A stretch of 64,000 nt of DNA, from NCBI RefSeq assembly GCF_900048895.1, contig NZ_LT160639.1, forward strand, positions 377,001 through 441,000. Reading direction: 5' to 3'. This document shows positions 46,043 to 55,015 of the stretch, piece by piece. Made by a program: the position numbers and the translations under genes. Within the stretch, counting starts at the first letter, position 1. The number at the start of each line of letters is the position of its first letter. The stretch comes from Neglectibacter timonensis. Its GTDB lineage: Bacteria > Bacillota > Clostridia > Oscillospirales > Acutalibacteraceae. The notes beneath the pieces are model-generated. The model did no database searches. It was not told where the DNA came from and saw only the letters and a program-made list of their open reading frames with translations.

Positions 46043-47809
46043 TTGTATAAAGTGCTGTATCGGAAATATCGCCCCCAGTTCTTTGCCGACGTGGTGGGCC
46101 AGCCCCAGGTCACCGTAACCCTGAAAAACGAGCTCATGCGGGGCAGAATTTCCCACGCTTATCTGTTCACCGGTTCCCGCGGAACGGGCAAGACCACCTG
46201 TGCCAAAATTTTGGCCAGAGCGGTCAATTGTCTGAATCCGCAAAACGGGGATCCCTGCGGGGAATGCGAGGTCTGCAGAGGCTTGGAAGAGGGATCTATT
46301 CTGGATGTGGTGGAGATTGACGCAGCCAGTAACAACGGAGTAGACAGCATCCGCACTTTGATTGAGGAATCCAACTTCACTCCGGCCACGGCCAAGTACC
46401 GGGTTTATATCATCGACGAGGTTCACATGCTGTCTGTAGCGGCTTTTAACGCGCTGCTGAAAACCTTGGAAGAACCGCCTCCCCACGTCATTTTCATTCT
46501 GGCTACCACGGAGGTTCATAAACTGCTTCCCACGATCCTGTCCCGGTGCCAGAGATTTGACTTCAAACGTATCTCTCCGGAAGCAATTGCAGACCGTCTG
46601 GAATTTGTCTGCTCCCAGGAGGGTGCGGAGATTGACCGGGAAGCGGCGCTGCTCGTTGCCCGTATTGCGGACGGCGCCCTCCGGGACGCCCTCTCCCTGC
46701 TGGACCAATGCCTGGGCAGGGACCGCCATGTCACCCTGAAAATCGTCAATGAAACCGCGGGTGTGGCAGCCCGGGACTATCTGTCCTCTCTGGCGCAGGC
46801 CGTTTTGGAGCAGGATGCCGCCTCTGCTCTCGCTTCTATCGACGCACTTCACCGGGAATCCAAAGATATGAGCCGCCTCTGTGAAGAGATGGCGGAATAT
46901 TTCCGCGGGCTTATGCTGATCAAAACCATGCGGGACGCCTCCTCCATGCTGCTTGTTCCCCCGGACGAGCTGGAAAGGATGACCGGCCAGGCGCTTTCCA
47001 TGAGCCTCTCTACCATTCTGCACGGGCTCGATACGCTCGAAGAGACCCTCAATAAGATGCGTTATGCCAACCAGCGGACAGAATTTGAAATGGCGTTTGT
47101 ACGCCTGTGTTCTCCCGAACTGGACACCTCTTCGGAGGCGCTGCTGCGCAGGTTGGAGGCATTGGAAAACGGGATACCGGTTTATAGACCGCAGCCGACT
47201 GCGGCGGCACCCCGCCCTCCCCTCTCTGAAAAACAAGAGAGTTCTGATCCCTTGTCGGATACTGTAACCCCTTCGCCTGCTGAAATGCCTGCTGCCGTGT
47301 CCTCGGAACAGGTTGAGGATCCCGTTTTGGAGGAACCGCCTGTGCCTACGCCCGATGCAGCCCCGCCGGAAGAGAATCCGCCCTTTCTTCAGGACATTCC
47401 TTCTCAACCGGTATCCGGGCCAACCGTATCCGCTCCTGCTCCGGCAATTCAGACTGCCGAGCTGTCCAGTGAAGAATTATCTGAAGGAGCGCAGCGGTTT
47501 CTGGACTGGCCTGAAATCCTGCAGGTGATCAAGAGCAGCACCAAAAGCGTGGCTATGGCCTTTTCCGGTTCCTCCGCTTACATCAACGGGGATTATATGC
47601 TCATCGAGGCTCCCGAAATCGCCTTTGAACTGCTAAAGCGTCCGGAACAGCGAAAAAGAATGCGGGAAGCGATCCATCATGTGACGGGCCGCGTGTATAA
47701 GCTCGGGCCCTACCGAAATCCCAAAGCCCAAAAGGACGCCGCCGATCCTCTTGAAGAATTTGAGCGCCGTGCGAGGGAATTGGGGATTGACATCGAGGAA
47801 GAAACTTAA
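46043..47809 (+). CDS. dnaX: DNA polymerase III gamma/tau subunit
   Basis: A 588-residue clamp-loader ATPase. It begins MYKVLYRKYRPQFFADVVGQ, has Walker A in TGSRGTGKTTCAKI, a zinc module (CLNPQNGDPCGECEVC), Walker B in IIDEVHMLS and the sensor region TILSRCQRFDFKR. The C-terminal part is Pro-rich (about 390-480) and ends in a tau-like domain. The start is TTG with an AGGAGGTGATCT ribosome site, one of the strongest in the window. It follows the SRP RNA and precedes ybaB and recR, the classical order. No frameshift signal for a separate gamma form was sought in detail. Confidence 0.96.
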   Translation: MYKVLYRKYRPQFFADVVGQPQVTVTLKNELMRGRISHAYLFTGSRGTGKTTCAKILARAVNCLNPQNGDPCGECEVCRGLEEGSILDVVEIDAASNNGVDSIRTLIEESNFTPATAKYRVYIIDEVHMLSVAAFNALLKTLEEPPPHVIFILATTEVHKLLPTILSRCQRFDFKRISPEAIADRLEFVCSQEGAEIDREAALLVARIADGALRDALSLLDQCLGRDRHVTLKIVNETAGVAARDYLSSLAQAVLEQDAASALASIDALHRESKDMSRLCEEMAEYFRGLMLIKTMRDASSMLLVPPDELERMTGQALSMSLSTILHGLDTLEETLNKMRYANQRTEFEMAFVRLCSPELDTSSEALLRRLEALENGIPVYRPQPTAAAPRPPLSEKQESSDPLSDTVTPSPAEMPAAVSSEQVEDPVLEEPPVPTPDAAPPEENPPFLQDIPSQPVSGPTVSAPAPAIQTAELSSEELSEGAQRFLDWPEILQVIKSSTKSVAMAFSGSSAYINGDYMLIEAPEIAFELLKRPEQRKRMREAIHHVTGRVYKLGPYRNPKAQKDAADPLEEFERRARELGIDIEEET

Positions 47810-47862
47810 AAAATATCGGCCTTCTTTGGAATAAGCAGGCCTTGGAAAGGGTGTTGTCTGTC

Positions 47863-48213
47863 ATGAAAGCAAGATTGCCCCAGGGATATGGAGGCGGCGG
47901 AGCCGCCAATCTGCAGCAGCTGGCGCGCCAGGCCCAGAAAATGCAGGAGCAGATGGAAGCGGTTACAGCAGAGCTGGAGGAAAAAGAATATTCCGCCACT
48001 TCCGGCGGAGACGCTGTCAAAGCCACAGTTACCGGTAAGCTGGAGGTAAAATCCGTAGAGATTAAGCCCGAAGTCATTGATCCGGACGACGCAGAGATGC
48101 TGGGCGATCTCGTGACGGCGGCGGTCAACGAGGCTCTCCGCGCCGCATCTCAGGAGAAAGAAGAAAAAATGTCCGCTCTTTCCGGCGGTATGAATCTGCC
48201 GGGGATGTTCTGA
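47863..48213 (+). CDS. YbaB/EbfC nucleoid-associated protein
   Basis: A 116-residue DNA-binding protein of the YbaB/EbfC family, which binds DNA as a dimer and shapes the nucleoid. It starts [34 protein letters not shown], with the helical family core and the strand [40 protein letters not shown]. The ATG at 47863 is preferred over an in-frame TTG at 47842. The last codon overlaps the start of recR (TGATG), as usual for this pair, so the genes are co-translated. Confidence 0.94.
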   Translation: MKARLPQGYGGGGAANLQQLARQAQKMQEQMEAVTAELEEKEYSATSGGDAVKATVTGKLEVKSVEIKPEVIDPDDAEMLGDLVTAAVNEALRAASQEKEEKMSALSGGMNLPGMF

Positions 48214-48812
48214 TGGCTGGATATCATGTTCCCCCTCTGGAGGGGCTGGTGGAAAAATTTGAAAGCCTTCCCGGAATCGGACACAAATCGGCACAGCGGC
48301 TGGCTTATCATATTCTGGATCTCTCAAAGGGAGAGGCCGAAAGCTTTGCAAATGCCATTCTGGAGGCCCACGAGAAAATTCATTATTGCTCGGTTTGCTG
48401 TAATCTCACAGATGGCGAGCTCTGTCCGGTATGCAGAAACAGCGCCCGGGATAAATCCACAATTTGCGTGGTGGAAGAACCCAAGGATGTGTTTGCTTTA
48501 GAGCGTGCGGGAGAATATACCGCCCAATACCATGTGCTGCACGGAGCCATCTCTCCCCTTTCCGGCATAGGTCCGGACCAGCTGAGAATTAAAGAGCTGC
48601 TTGCGCGTATTGACGGCAGTGTGAATGAAGTGATTATGGCAACAAACCCAACAGTGGAGGGAGAAGCCACCGCCATGTACCTCTCCCGCCTGTTGAAACC
48701 TTTGGGAGTCAAAGTAACGCGGCTTGCCTACGGCATTCCTGTGGGCGGTGATCTGGAATATGCAGACGAAGTAACTCTGCAGCGCGCCATGGAAGGCCGC
48801 CAAGAGCTGTAA
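48213..48812 (+). CDS. recR: Recombination protein RecR
   Basis: A 199-residue RecF-pathway protein that helps load RecA at gaps. It has the helix-hairpin-helix [20 protein letters not shown], the four-cysteine zinc finger [16 protein letters not shown], and the Toprim domain with [18 protein letters not shown] and [40 protein letters not shown]. The ATG overlaps the ybaB stop by one base. Length is standard and all landmark residues are present. Confidence 0.97.
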   Translation: MAGYHVPPLEGLVEKFESLPGIGHKSAQRLAYHILDLSKGEAESFANAILEAHEKIHYCSVCCNLTDGELCPVCRNSARDKSTICVVEEPKDVFALERAGEYTAQYHVLHGAISPLSGIGPDQLRIKELLARIDGSVNEVIMATNPTVEGEATAMYLSRLLKPLGVKVTRLAYGIPVGGDLEYADEVTLQRAMEGRQEL

Positions 48813-48869
48813 AATGCCGAAGCTTCCAGTGTATGTTCATCTGGCTTTCAGCAGAAAGGAAGGAATATT

Positions 48870-49337
48870 GTGGCAGGAAATGCAAACTTTAAAACCATAG
48901 CCCAAAACAAAAAAGCCTACCACGACTATTTCGTTGAGGAGAGCATAGAAGCAGGAATTGAACTGGTAGGGACTGAGGTAAAATCCCTGCGCCAGGGCCG
49001 GGCCAATTTAAAAGATGCCTGGTGCTCTGTGGTGGGCGGTGAAATGCTTTTGAACGGCTGCCATATCAGCCCCTACGATTACGGCAATATCTTCAACCGT
49101 GATCCTATGCGGGTGCGCAGGCTGCTGCTGCATAAGCGGGAAATCATGAGGCTGTATGGTCTTGTAAAGCAACAAGGCTTTTCTTTAATTCCCCTCTCCC
49201 TGTATTTTAAGGATTCCCGTGTAAAAGTGCAGATCGGTCTTTGCAAAGGCAAAAAGCTATATGATAAGAGGGCCGATTTGGCCGCAAAAGCCGCAAAGCG
49301 GGATATCGAACGAGCCATCAAGGAACGGAACCATTGA
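48870..49337 (+). CDS. smpB: SsrA-binding protein SmpB
   Basis: A 155-residue protein that binds tmRNA and guides it to stalled ribosomes. Family boxes are [53 protein letters not shown]-like ([13 protein letters not shown]) and [33 protein letters not shown], followed by [16 protein letters not shown]. The C-terminal basic tail ([15 protein letters not shown]) is the part that enters the decoding site. It starts with GTG after AGAAAGGAAGG and lies 130 bases upstream of the tmRNA gene it serves. Confidence 0.97.
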   Translation: MAGNANFKTIAQNKKAYHDYFVEESIEAGIELVGTEVKSLRQGRANLKDAWCSVVGGEMLLNGCHISPYDYGNIFNRDPMRVRRLLLHKREIMRLYGLVKQQGFSLIPLSLYFKDSRVKVQIGLCKGKKLYDKRADLAAKAAKRDIERAIKERNH

Positions 49338-49392
49338 GAGTGCCCCGGCAGTGGCATCCGCAAAAGATCGTTGGAATTTTGTGGTTCACGGC

Positions 49393-49421
49393 TTGTCAAG
49401 TTTCTCTTTGTAGTGTAAACT
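49393..49421 (+). promoter_or_regulatory. Promoter of ssrA
   Basis: TTGTCA (49393-49398), a 17-base spacer and TAAACT (49416-49421), about 50 bases upstream of the mature tmRNA 5' end, which leaves a short precursor leader. Confidence 0.6.
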
Positions 49422-49470
49422 TAGGAATAGGATCTTCGTGTCTGCGCGTTATCTGCAGCAGGCAATATTT

Positions 49471-49846
49471 GGGGATGTAAAGGTTTCGACGGGGGACGAA
49501 AGCCCTGGTAAGCGAGCAGCGGGGCGGACCGCTTTAAAACCGCACGTTTAAAATTAAACGACAAAACTTCTAACAAAACCACCAATATTAACTTTAATAT
49601 GGCGGTTGCTGCCTAACTAAAAGGCAGTCGTCTTCCCCGGGAGTACCGCGGCCCGGGGTTAGGCGTAACCTAGCGGTGAACGTGAACAGGGCGACGCCTT
49701 TAACCCTGTCATGACGAAAAGGCTACCAAGACCTGAAGCCTGCTTTTGGGCGCCGGGTTAAGGGAATGTTAAACCAAAAGCTACGCTCGTAGAAAGCCTT
49801 GGTAATCATCTTTCGGACGCGGGTTCGATTCCCGCCATCTCCACCA
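49471..49846 (+). ncRNA. ssrA: Transfer-messenger RNA
   Basis: A 376-base tmRNA. The 5' end GGGGATG pairs with CATCTCC before the encoded 3' ACCA, and GGTTCGATTCCCGCC is the T arm. The 5' block TAAAGGTTTCGACGGGGG is the usual tmRNA start. The tag frame read from AAC GAC at 49557 to TAA at 49614 gives NDKTSNKTTNINFNMAVAA, with a possible first Ala-like resume codon before it. At about 19 codons it is longer than the roughly ten-codon tags usual in Clostridia but ends in a proteolysis-type VAA. Smaller pseudoknot hairpins follow. Its partner smpB is directly upstream. Confidence 0.97.
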
Positions 49847-49858
49847 AAGTAATCACTG

Positions 49859-49905
49859 GACGAACTTATAATGGGAAGATTTATATCTTCTCGTATGGGT
49901 TCGTC
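49859..49905 (+). terminator. Hairpin downstream of ssrA
   Basis: GACGAAC (49859-49865) pairs with GTTCGTC (49899-49905), and an inner GAAGAT/ATCTTC stem lies within. TTGTGCGTTTCT follows. It probably ends the tmRNA transcript. Confidence 0.65.
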
Positions 49906-49975
49906 TTGTGCGTTTCTATTTAGTAGCCAAACTTAAATCCAAAAATTATTATTATAACTGGAGGAGTGAGAAAAT

Positions 49976-50533
49976 GTGGAGAACTTAATAAACTGGTGTA
50001 ATACAAATGGTGGCTTTTTATCTGCCATTTTATCTGTAGTTACTTTAATAATAAGTATTGTCGCGATATGGGTGTCAATATCGGTGAGCAGAAAGCAGAA
50101 TAGAATTGCTCTCTTTGAAAAACGAGCAACTTTACATAGTAAGTTTGTTCAAATAAAAAATTTCAGGGATAGTTTGAACTTGCAAGGACTGCCGCCTGGT
50201 ATGCTTGATACCCAAGACGTATGGGCAGGTGTCTATTTGTCATTTTTCTTTAATACTCACAGTGCCAGTGTACCAAGCGATGCTTTTCAAAAAATGACCA
50301 CTTGCCTTGAAATATTGAACTTATACTGCAATGAATTACAAAGTACAAAATACTTATTTCAGCTTGACCTTGAAGCGTTAAATGAAATAAATAGTCTATG
50401 TGAAAATTATCAACATTTTGTATCTGATTTATTGACCTCAGGTAATATGGATTATTTAGAGAAATTCAAAAATTCATCTGATACACTTTTCAAAAATACT
50501 ATACCTAAAATTGAGAAGCAGATGAAAATATAA
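49976..50533 (+). CDS. AT-rich membrane-anchored protein of unknown function
   Basis: A 185-residue protein with one N-terminal membrane segment (GFLSAILSVVTLIISIVAIWVSISV, about residues 13-37) followed by a cytoplasmic helical region without a recognised domain (RKQNRIALFEKRATLHSKFVQIKNFRDSL...). The start is a GTG preceded by GGAGGAGTGAGAAAAT. The coding region looks strikingly AT-rich compared with recR and smpB upstream, which suggests foreign origin, and it directly follows the tmRNA gene, a favoured integration site. Some defence and phage-related proteins have this layout, but I cannot assign one. Confidence 0.75.
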   Translation: MENLINWCNTNGGFLSAILSVVTLIISIVAIWVSISVSRKQNRIALFEKRATLHSKFVQIKNFRDSLNLQGLPPGMLDTQDVWAGVYLSFFFNTHSASVPSDAFQKMTTCLEILNLYCNELQSTKYLFQLDLEALNEINSLCENYQHFVSDLLTSGNMDYLEKFKNSSDTLFKNTIPKIEKQMKI

Positions 50534-50610
50534 GTTTTCGCAATCTAATGCAAACCTATTGTTAAGCTGTAAGTGTTCGACCAGCGAGACCATGCCTCCA
50601 TCAAATGACC

Positions 50611-50662
50611 AACCCCCGAAGTATGGAACAGTTTTTATAGACTGTCCAACATTCTGGGGGTT
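50611..50662 (+). terminator. Imperfect hairpin after the AT-rich gene
   Basis: AACCCCC (50611-50617) pairs with GGGGGTT (50656-50662), and partial pairing continues inside (GGAACAGT against ACTGTCC). It is followed by GTCTTATA. It probably terminates transcription from the upstream gene. Confidence 0.5.
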
Positions 50663-50670
50663 GTCTTATA

Positions 50671-50760
50671 CCAGAGACAGAGTTTTTGCTCTGGTAACTG
50701 GTTTCCTACCGGTGTTAAAAACAGCGAGTAAGCCATAATCGGCTTACTCGCTGTTTTTGT
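50671..50760 (+). repeat. Hairpin repeat, copy 1 (flanks the sugar locus)
   Basis: It starts with a small hairpin (CCAGAG with CTCTGG, 50671-50694), then AACTGGTTTCCTACCGGTG, then a perfect 18-bp hairpin (50717-50734 with 50741-50758, core ACAGCGAGTAAGCC) with loop ATAATC and a T-run. Copy 2 is at 62145-62230. The large hairpin is a good terminator on its own. Confidence 0.85.
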
Positions 50761-50850
50761 TTTGCTGTCTTTGGATCCTTTTTCCTATCTTGTATATTTG
50801 AGAGGGGCGGACAGCGTTCATCTTTACAAACACAACATGTATCCACATTC

Positions 50851-50873
50851 TTTGATAGTCACTATCAAAGATT
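50851..50873. promoter_or_regulatory. Perfect 23-bp palindrome downstream of the MBL gene
   Basis: TCTTTGATAGT (50851-50861) and its exact complement ACTATCAAAGA (50863-50873) surround a single C. It lies 67 bases beyond the stop of the minus-strand hydrolase gene, with no gene starting here. It could be a regulator or recombinase site; the T-run needed for a terminator is weak. Confidence 0.5.
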
Positions 50874-50940
50874 TCATAGGTTTCTTTGCCACAAGCATTG
50901 AGATTTTCCGATAAGAATCGTATTGAAATAATCGCATGCG

Positions 50941-51903
50941 TCAGTCAAGCGGATATATCCGCTCGACTTTAGGGGCTTGTTCCGTCAAAATGCGGGACCT
51001 CTTGCCGGAAAAGTAAATATTATCCAAGGAATACTGGAGGTTCATGTCTTTTCCGTCCACACGGCGATAAAACGATTTCATTTTTGCAGCAAACAGCACT
51101 TTACTCTGCTGGCCTGGGGGAAATGGAATAACATATTCCACACGGTCGTCGGTTCCTGCAGTCACACGTTTACAGAGTTCAATTCCCTCGTCGATGATTG
51201 CAGCAGGAAAATCCTCGTGTCCGCCAAACAGATATTGGATATCATCCGTGAAACGGCGCAGGTGAATTAGCCCTTCCAAATATTCTTCAATGGCGTCCCC
51301 TTGCGTCACGATCGTATCATTGTTGCAGGTATCTCCGGAATAGGCAACATGATATTTCGGGTCCAGAAGCATAATACTGCCGGGCGAATGTCCGCCCACA
51401 TGGATTACTGTTAATTTCCGGTCACCAATATCAAACACGTCGCCATCAAAGAGAGGGTACGCTTTCATTGGACGAATCCAACAAATGTCTTCCAGCTTTA
51501 ATCGGTCCTTGAATTCATCTACCGCTGTATCAATCGCTTTTTGCAGAAGTTCCTCTCGCGTTTTGGCGAAACCCTGATAAAGTCCTGGAAGATCGAAAGC
51601 ATGAATATAGCAGCAATCAAAATCGAAATTGCCTCCGCTGTGGTCGCCATGATAATGTGAGTTGACCATTAAGAGCGGCAAATCGGTTATAGACTGGCAA
51701 AAATCACGCAAATTGCCATATCCGAACATAGAATCATATACGATTGCGGCGGATGTACCCACGATCAAAAAGGCATATGAATGTAAAGATTCCGGACGAA
51801 ACCACGGTTGGGAAATCTTGTAAATTCCAGGGAAAGTTTCCGTCGCACGGAAATAGTCGTTTTCAATAACGTGCGGGCTGCCAAACACCAATTGGGGAAT
51901 CAT
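50941..51903 (-). CDS. Metallo-beta-lactamase-fold hydrolase
   Basis: A 320-residue metal-dependent hydrolase. The zinc motif HxHxDH is NSHYHGDHSGG, with further ligands in GGHSPGS, SGDTCNND and FGGHED, so a binuclear site is expected. An N-terminal IVYDSMFGYGNL strand precedes it. It could open a lactone or hydrolyse an ester; the substrate is not known. It follows the carboxylesterase by 12 bases on the same strand, so the pair is one operon. Its place next to the ROK/YesMN sugar-uptake genes suggests action on a plant or host glycoside or its acyl group. Confidence 0.88.
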   Translation of the reverse strand: MIPQLVFGSPHVIENDYFRATETFPGIYKISQPWFRPESLHSYAFLIVGTSAAIVYDSMFGYGNLRDFCQSITDLPLLMVNSHYHGDHSGGNFDFDCCYIHAFDLPGLYQGFAKTREELLQKAIDTAVDEFKDRLKLEDICWIRPMKAYPLFDGDVFDIGDRKLTVIHVGGHSPGSIMLLDPKYHVAYSGDTCNNDTIVTQGDAIEEYLEGLIHLRRFTDDIQYLFGGHEDFPAAIIDEGIELCKRVTAGTDDRVEYVIPFPPGQQSKVLFAAKMKSFYRRVDGKDMNLQYSLDNIYFSGKRSRILTEQAPKVERIYPLD

Positions 51904-51915
51904 GATAACACTCCT

Positions 51916-53481
51916 TTATTTATGATTTTCATTTTCTTTGCGTAAAAAATGCGGGATGGCATGTTTGGAACTCCCAGCAACAAGCTCCATCAAGGTCTCA
52001 TCGTGTGCAACACGGTTACCGGACAACTTGGAGAAAACAAAACAATTGTGCTCGTCCAAACAAACCGGTTTCCATTTGCTTATCTTTTCATTGTTGGGAT
52101 CGCCAGTAGCGGCGAACGCCATGAATGAATAGAAAAACTCATCTTGCAGCCGGAAGGTCTCTTCCCCACCATAAAGCGCACCGATATACTCTACATTGTG
52201 AAAAACAAACGCCAGCTCGTCCGCATGTGTGGAGAGAAGCCCTCCTTTGTAATAAGTCTCATGTGCGAATACAAAATTATATGTGTGCTTTCCTCCTGCG
52301 CTAACACGTTTAAGGCAGAATTCAGCAGTAGGCCGCCGAACCATACAATCAATCATCGAAGCATAGTACAAGTTAAATTCTGGATATGCTTTTCTAAATG
52401 CATCACAAATTGCCGGAGCAGCTTGTTTCCCAAATGCTTGCACAACAGCAGTATACCGCTCTTGCTCTGACAATGCATTTTTTTCATTGATCTCTTTGGG
52501 GCGTGGCACCAGCTCTGTAAATACACTGCCAGCTATCACGGGGATGGACAAACTTTCCTCACGGAATCCAGCGTTAAACCATTCGCCTATATAGCTGCCT
52601 GTGCAAGGCACCGGCATCCAGTTAATAATTCCCTCACCCGCCACAGCGTCCATCGCAGCGAGAAGTTCCCCATTCGTCAACCGTCGAAGGCGTTCCAATC
52701 CACCAGCAGCATGAACAATTTTCTCCGCAAACTGTTTCGCCTGCGCCTTTTCCTGCTGGGGAGTCATATCGCCTTTCGGCAAAATACCGCTGTCAATAAT
52801 CGCCCTGTGATACAGCCTATCTGCACTGGCCATCTGCATCAACGCACGTACTTTGGCGCCACCACCGGATTCTCCAAATATTGTAACATTTCCAGGATCA
52901 CCGCCAAACTGCGCAATATTGTCATGGATCCATTGCAATGCCGCTACAATATCCTCCATCCCGGCAATGCCAGAATGTTCAAATTCCGGACCATAGTCGG
53001 ACAGATCCAGATATCCATAGATATTCAATCGGTGATTGAGGGAAACCTGAACGACGTTGCCATATCGGCACATGTTTTCACCATCATAACACTCCAGTTC
53101 CAGGCATGAACCGTGTGCAAAACCGCCGCCATGCAGCCAAACAACTACCGGCCTTTTTGCGTCGGTATCCAGATACTTTGTCCAAACATTTAGATATTGA
53201 CAATTTTCGTTTGCCAACCAGTACCGCTTGGGAAAGGCGAGATTTCCCACAGTGGTGGTTTCCGGCTTTGTTGGACAAACAAAACCGTAATCCTGGGTAT
53301 CAAGAACTCCGTCCCAATAGGGTACAGGCTCTGGAGGCAAAAATCTTTCGGCCACAGCGTAACGAATCCCCAAAAAGGCATAGACCTCGTTCGCTTTGTA
53401 ACCGCGAATTTTTCCTGCAGTTGTTTGCACTACAGGTTCTGTCTCGCTGCACACAAATTCCCTAATTATTTTGTTATACAT
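51916..53481 (-). CDS. Type-B carboxylesterase
   Basis: A 521-residue serine esterase of the carboxylesterase/cholinesterase family. The nucleophile elbow is IFGESGGGAKV, and the oxyanion hole is PVVVWLHGGGFAHGS. The GVLDTQDYGFVCPTKP region and NHRLNIYGYLDLSDYG are typical of the family. The catalytic His probably lies in HADELAFVFHN. There is no signal peptide, so it is cytoplasmic. The start MYNKIIREF at 53481 follows GGGAGGTG. It has a promoter upstream and is divergent from the ROK repressor gene, which may control it. It probably removes acyl groups from an imported sugar conjugate. Confidence 0.92.
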   Translation of the reverse strand: MYNKIIREFVCSETEPVVQTTAGKIRGYKANEVYAFLGIRYAVAERFLPPEPVPYWDGVLDTQDYGFVCPTKPETTTVGNLAFPKRYWLANENCQYLNVWTKYLDTDAKRPVVVWLHGGGFAHGSCLELECYDGENMCRYGNVVQVSLNHRLNIYGYLDLSDYGPEFEHSGIAGMEDIVAALQWIHDNIAQFGGDPGNVTIFGESGGGAKVRALMQMASADRLYHRAIIDSGILPKGDMTPQQEKAQAKQFAEKIVHAAGGLERLRRLTNGELLAAMDAVAGEGIINWMPVPCTGSYIGEWFNAGFREESLSIPVIAGSVFTELVPRPKEINEKNALSEQERYTAVVQAFGKQAAPAICDAFRKAYPEFNLYYASMIDCMVRRPTAEFCLKRVSAGGKHTYNFVFAHETYYKGGLLSTHADELAFVFHNVEYIGALYGGEETFRLQDEFFYSFMAFAATGDPNNEKISKWKPVCLDEHNCFVFSKLSGNRVAHDETLMELVAGSSKHAIPHFLRKENENHK

Positions 53482-53507
53482 AAGCACACCTCCCAACTTT
53501 TTCTTTC

Positions 53508-53536
53508 ACTATACCATAGACTTTTTAGAAATGCAA
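53508..53536 (-). promoter_or_regulatory. Promoter of the esterase-MBL operon
   Basis: On the minus strand, TTGCAT (53536-53531), a 17-base spacer and TATAGT (53513-53508). Farther out, a loose dyad TTGGTATAT...ATATACTTGAA (about 53571-53595) could be a ROK operator. Confidence 0.6.
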
Positions 53537-53729
53537 CTATGTGTTATAATAAAAAACAAACCCATATTTTGGTATATCAAATAAATATACTTGAATTAAC
53601 CATGTATTTATTATAAAATATAAGCGATATAGACCACCTTAAGAGGCAGGGCATTCAAAGATACATTTTATAGTTTTAAAACATGATTGGAAACAATTTT
53701 ACTCTTCTGCCAGGAAAGGAAACAGACCT

Positions 53730-54980
53730 ATGGATAACTCACAGCGCACAAAGGGTACCCGACCACAGGATCTGCGCGCCCGTAACAGCCTTCTGATTTT
53801 ACAGGAGCTTTCACAGACAGCGGGTCAAACGATTAACGAACTTTCTGAAAAGTTGCACCTAAGTCGCACCGCAGTCCAAAATATTATATTCTTTTTACAG
53901 CAAGAAGGGTTAATCGCGGACGGCGGAAAACGCGATTCTTCTAGCTTTGGTGGAAAACGAGCGATTTTTTATCGGATGCGGTCCGACTATAAACACAGTA
54001 TTTTTTTCTACTTGAGTTCGCAAATTATCATTGCGGAACTATACGATTTTTCCCTGGCTCGACTTATGTATAGAATGGGGGATGTGTCACAGCTCTCCTA
54101 TTCAGATTTACTACAGCACATTGTCAAAATGACACAAAGTCTTTTAAGAGACGCAGGTATTTTACAAAGCGATGTGTACGGCATCGCTATTGCGGTATCC
54201 GGGACAGTTGACAGCGACAAAGGAGTCTTAATAGGGCTGACCGGAGATAATTATCCAGAAAAATGGGGAACTAACCTATCAATGGTCCAGGACCTTCATG
54301 ACCAGCTGGACATGGACGCAGACATCTGCTTAGATAATATGTGTAACTTCAGCGGACTGAACAGTTACGTTTCCTTGGTAGAAAACGAGGTGTCGTCTTG
54401 TCTTTATGTGATGGCGCACAGCCGGGGGATCGGTGCGGCCTTTATACGAAACGGAAGGATCGATAAAGGGCTGCACGGCTTGTTGAGAGAGATCGCCCAT
54501 ACGACAATCAGCTATGAAAGTAGCTTCCCCTGCCGGTGCGGGCGAAAGGGATGTTTTGAGGCTATGCTTTATCCCGATGCCGTGCGCCGGCAAACAAATG
54601 CAGCTATCCGGAAAATGGACCCATGCGGATTGGAAATCGATTCTGTAAAATCCATGGATGATTTGCTGCGAAAAGCCAATGAAGGAAATCCATGCGCTAT
54701 ACAGGAGGTTACCCATCTGGCCGGACTTTTTGCCCAACTTCTCTATAACGCGCAGATTATGGGGGATCCAGCGTGCATCATTTTTCACGATTCTTTTTCG
54801 GTTCAATGCGATTACTTTCATCATGCTCTTCTGTCCGCCTGTGGTGAAAAAAGCAAAGGGTATTTAGAAGTTCCCATCCGCCTTTTCTTTGATACAGAAT
54901 CCTTTTCCGAACGCGTTCGAAAAGGCGCGGCTCTATTTCTGCGCAACCGGTATTTCGATCAATTTACACAGAATTTGTAA
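53730..54980 (+). CDS. ROK family transcriptional repressor
   Basis: A 416-residue NagC/XylR-type regulator. An N-terminal winged helix (LLILQELSQTAGQTINELSEKLHLSRTAVQNIIFFLQQEGLI) binds DNA. The ROK sugar-kinase-like body follows, with GIAIAVSGTVDSDKGVLIGL, MAHSRGIGAAFIRNGRIDKGLHGLLREIAHTT and the zinc motif CRCGRKGCFEAM. It should sense a sugar or its phosphate and release the DNA. The start follows GGAAAGGA. It lies divergent from the esterase-MBL operon and upstream of the YesMN pair, whose first start codon overlaps its stop, so it probably belongs to the same transcript. Confidence 0.92.
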   Translation: MDNSQRTKGTRPQDLRARNSLLILQELSQTAGQTINELSEKLHLSRTAVQNIIFFLQQEGLIADGGKRDSSSFGGKRAIFYRMRSDYKHSIFFYLSSQIIIAELYDFSLARLMYRMGDVSQLSYSDLLQHIVKMTQSLLRDAGILQSDVYGIAIAVSGTVDSDKGVLIGLTGDNYPEKWGTNLSMVQDLHDQLDMDADICLDNMCNFSGLNSYVSLVENEVSSCLYVMAHSRGIGAAFIRNGRIDKGLHGLLREIAHTTISYESSFPCRCGRKGCFEAMLYPDAVRRQTNAAIRKMDPCGLEIDSVKSMDDLLRKANEGNPCAIQEVTHLAGLFAQLLYNAQIMGDPACIIFHDSFSVQCDYFHHALLSACGEKSKGYLEVPIRLFFDTESFSERVRKGAALFLRNRYFDQFTQNL

Positions 54981-55015
54981 TGCTTCGTCCGCTCCATTGG
55001 AGGGAGAATGTGCGC

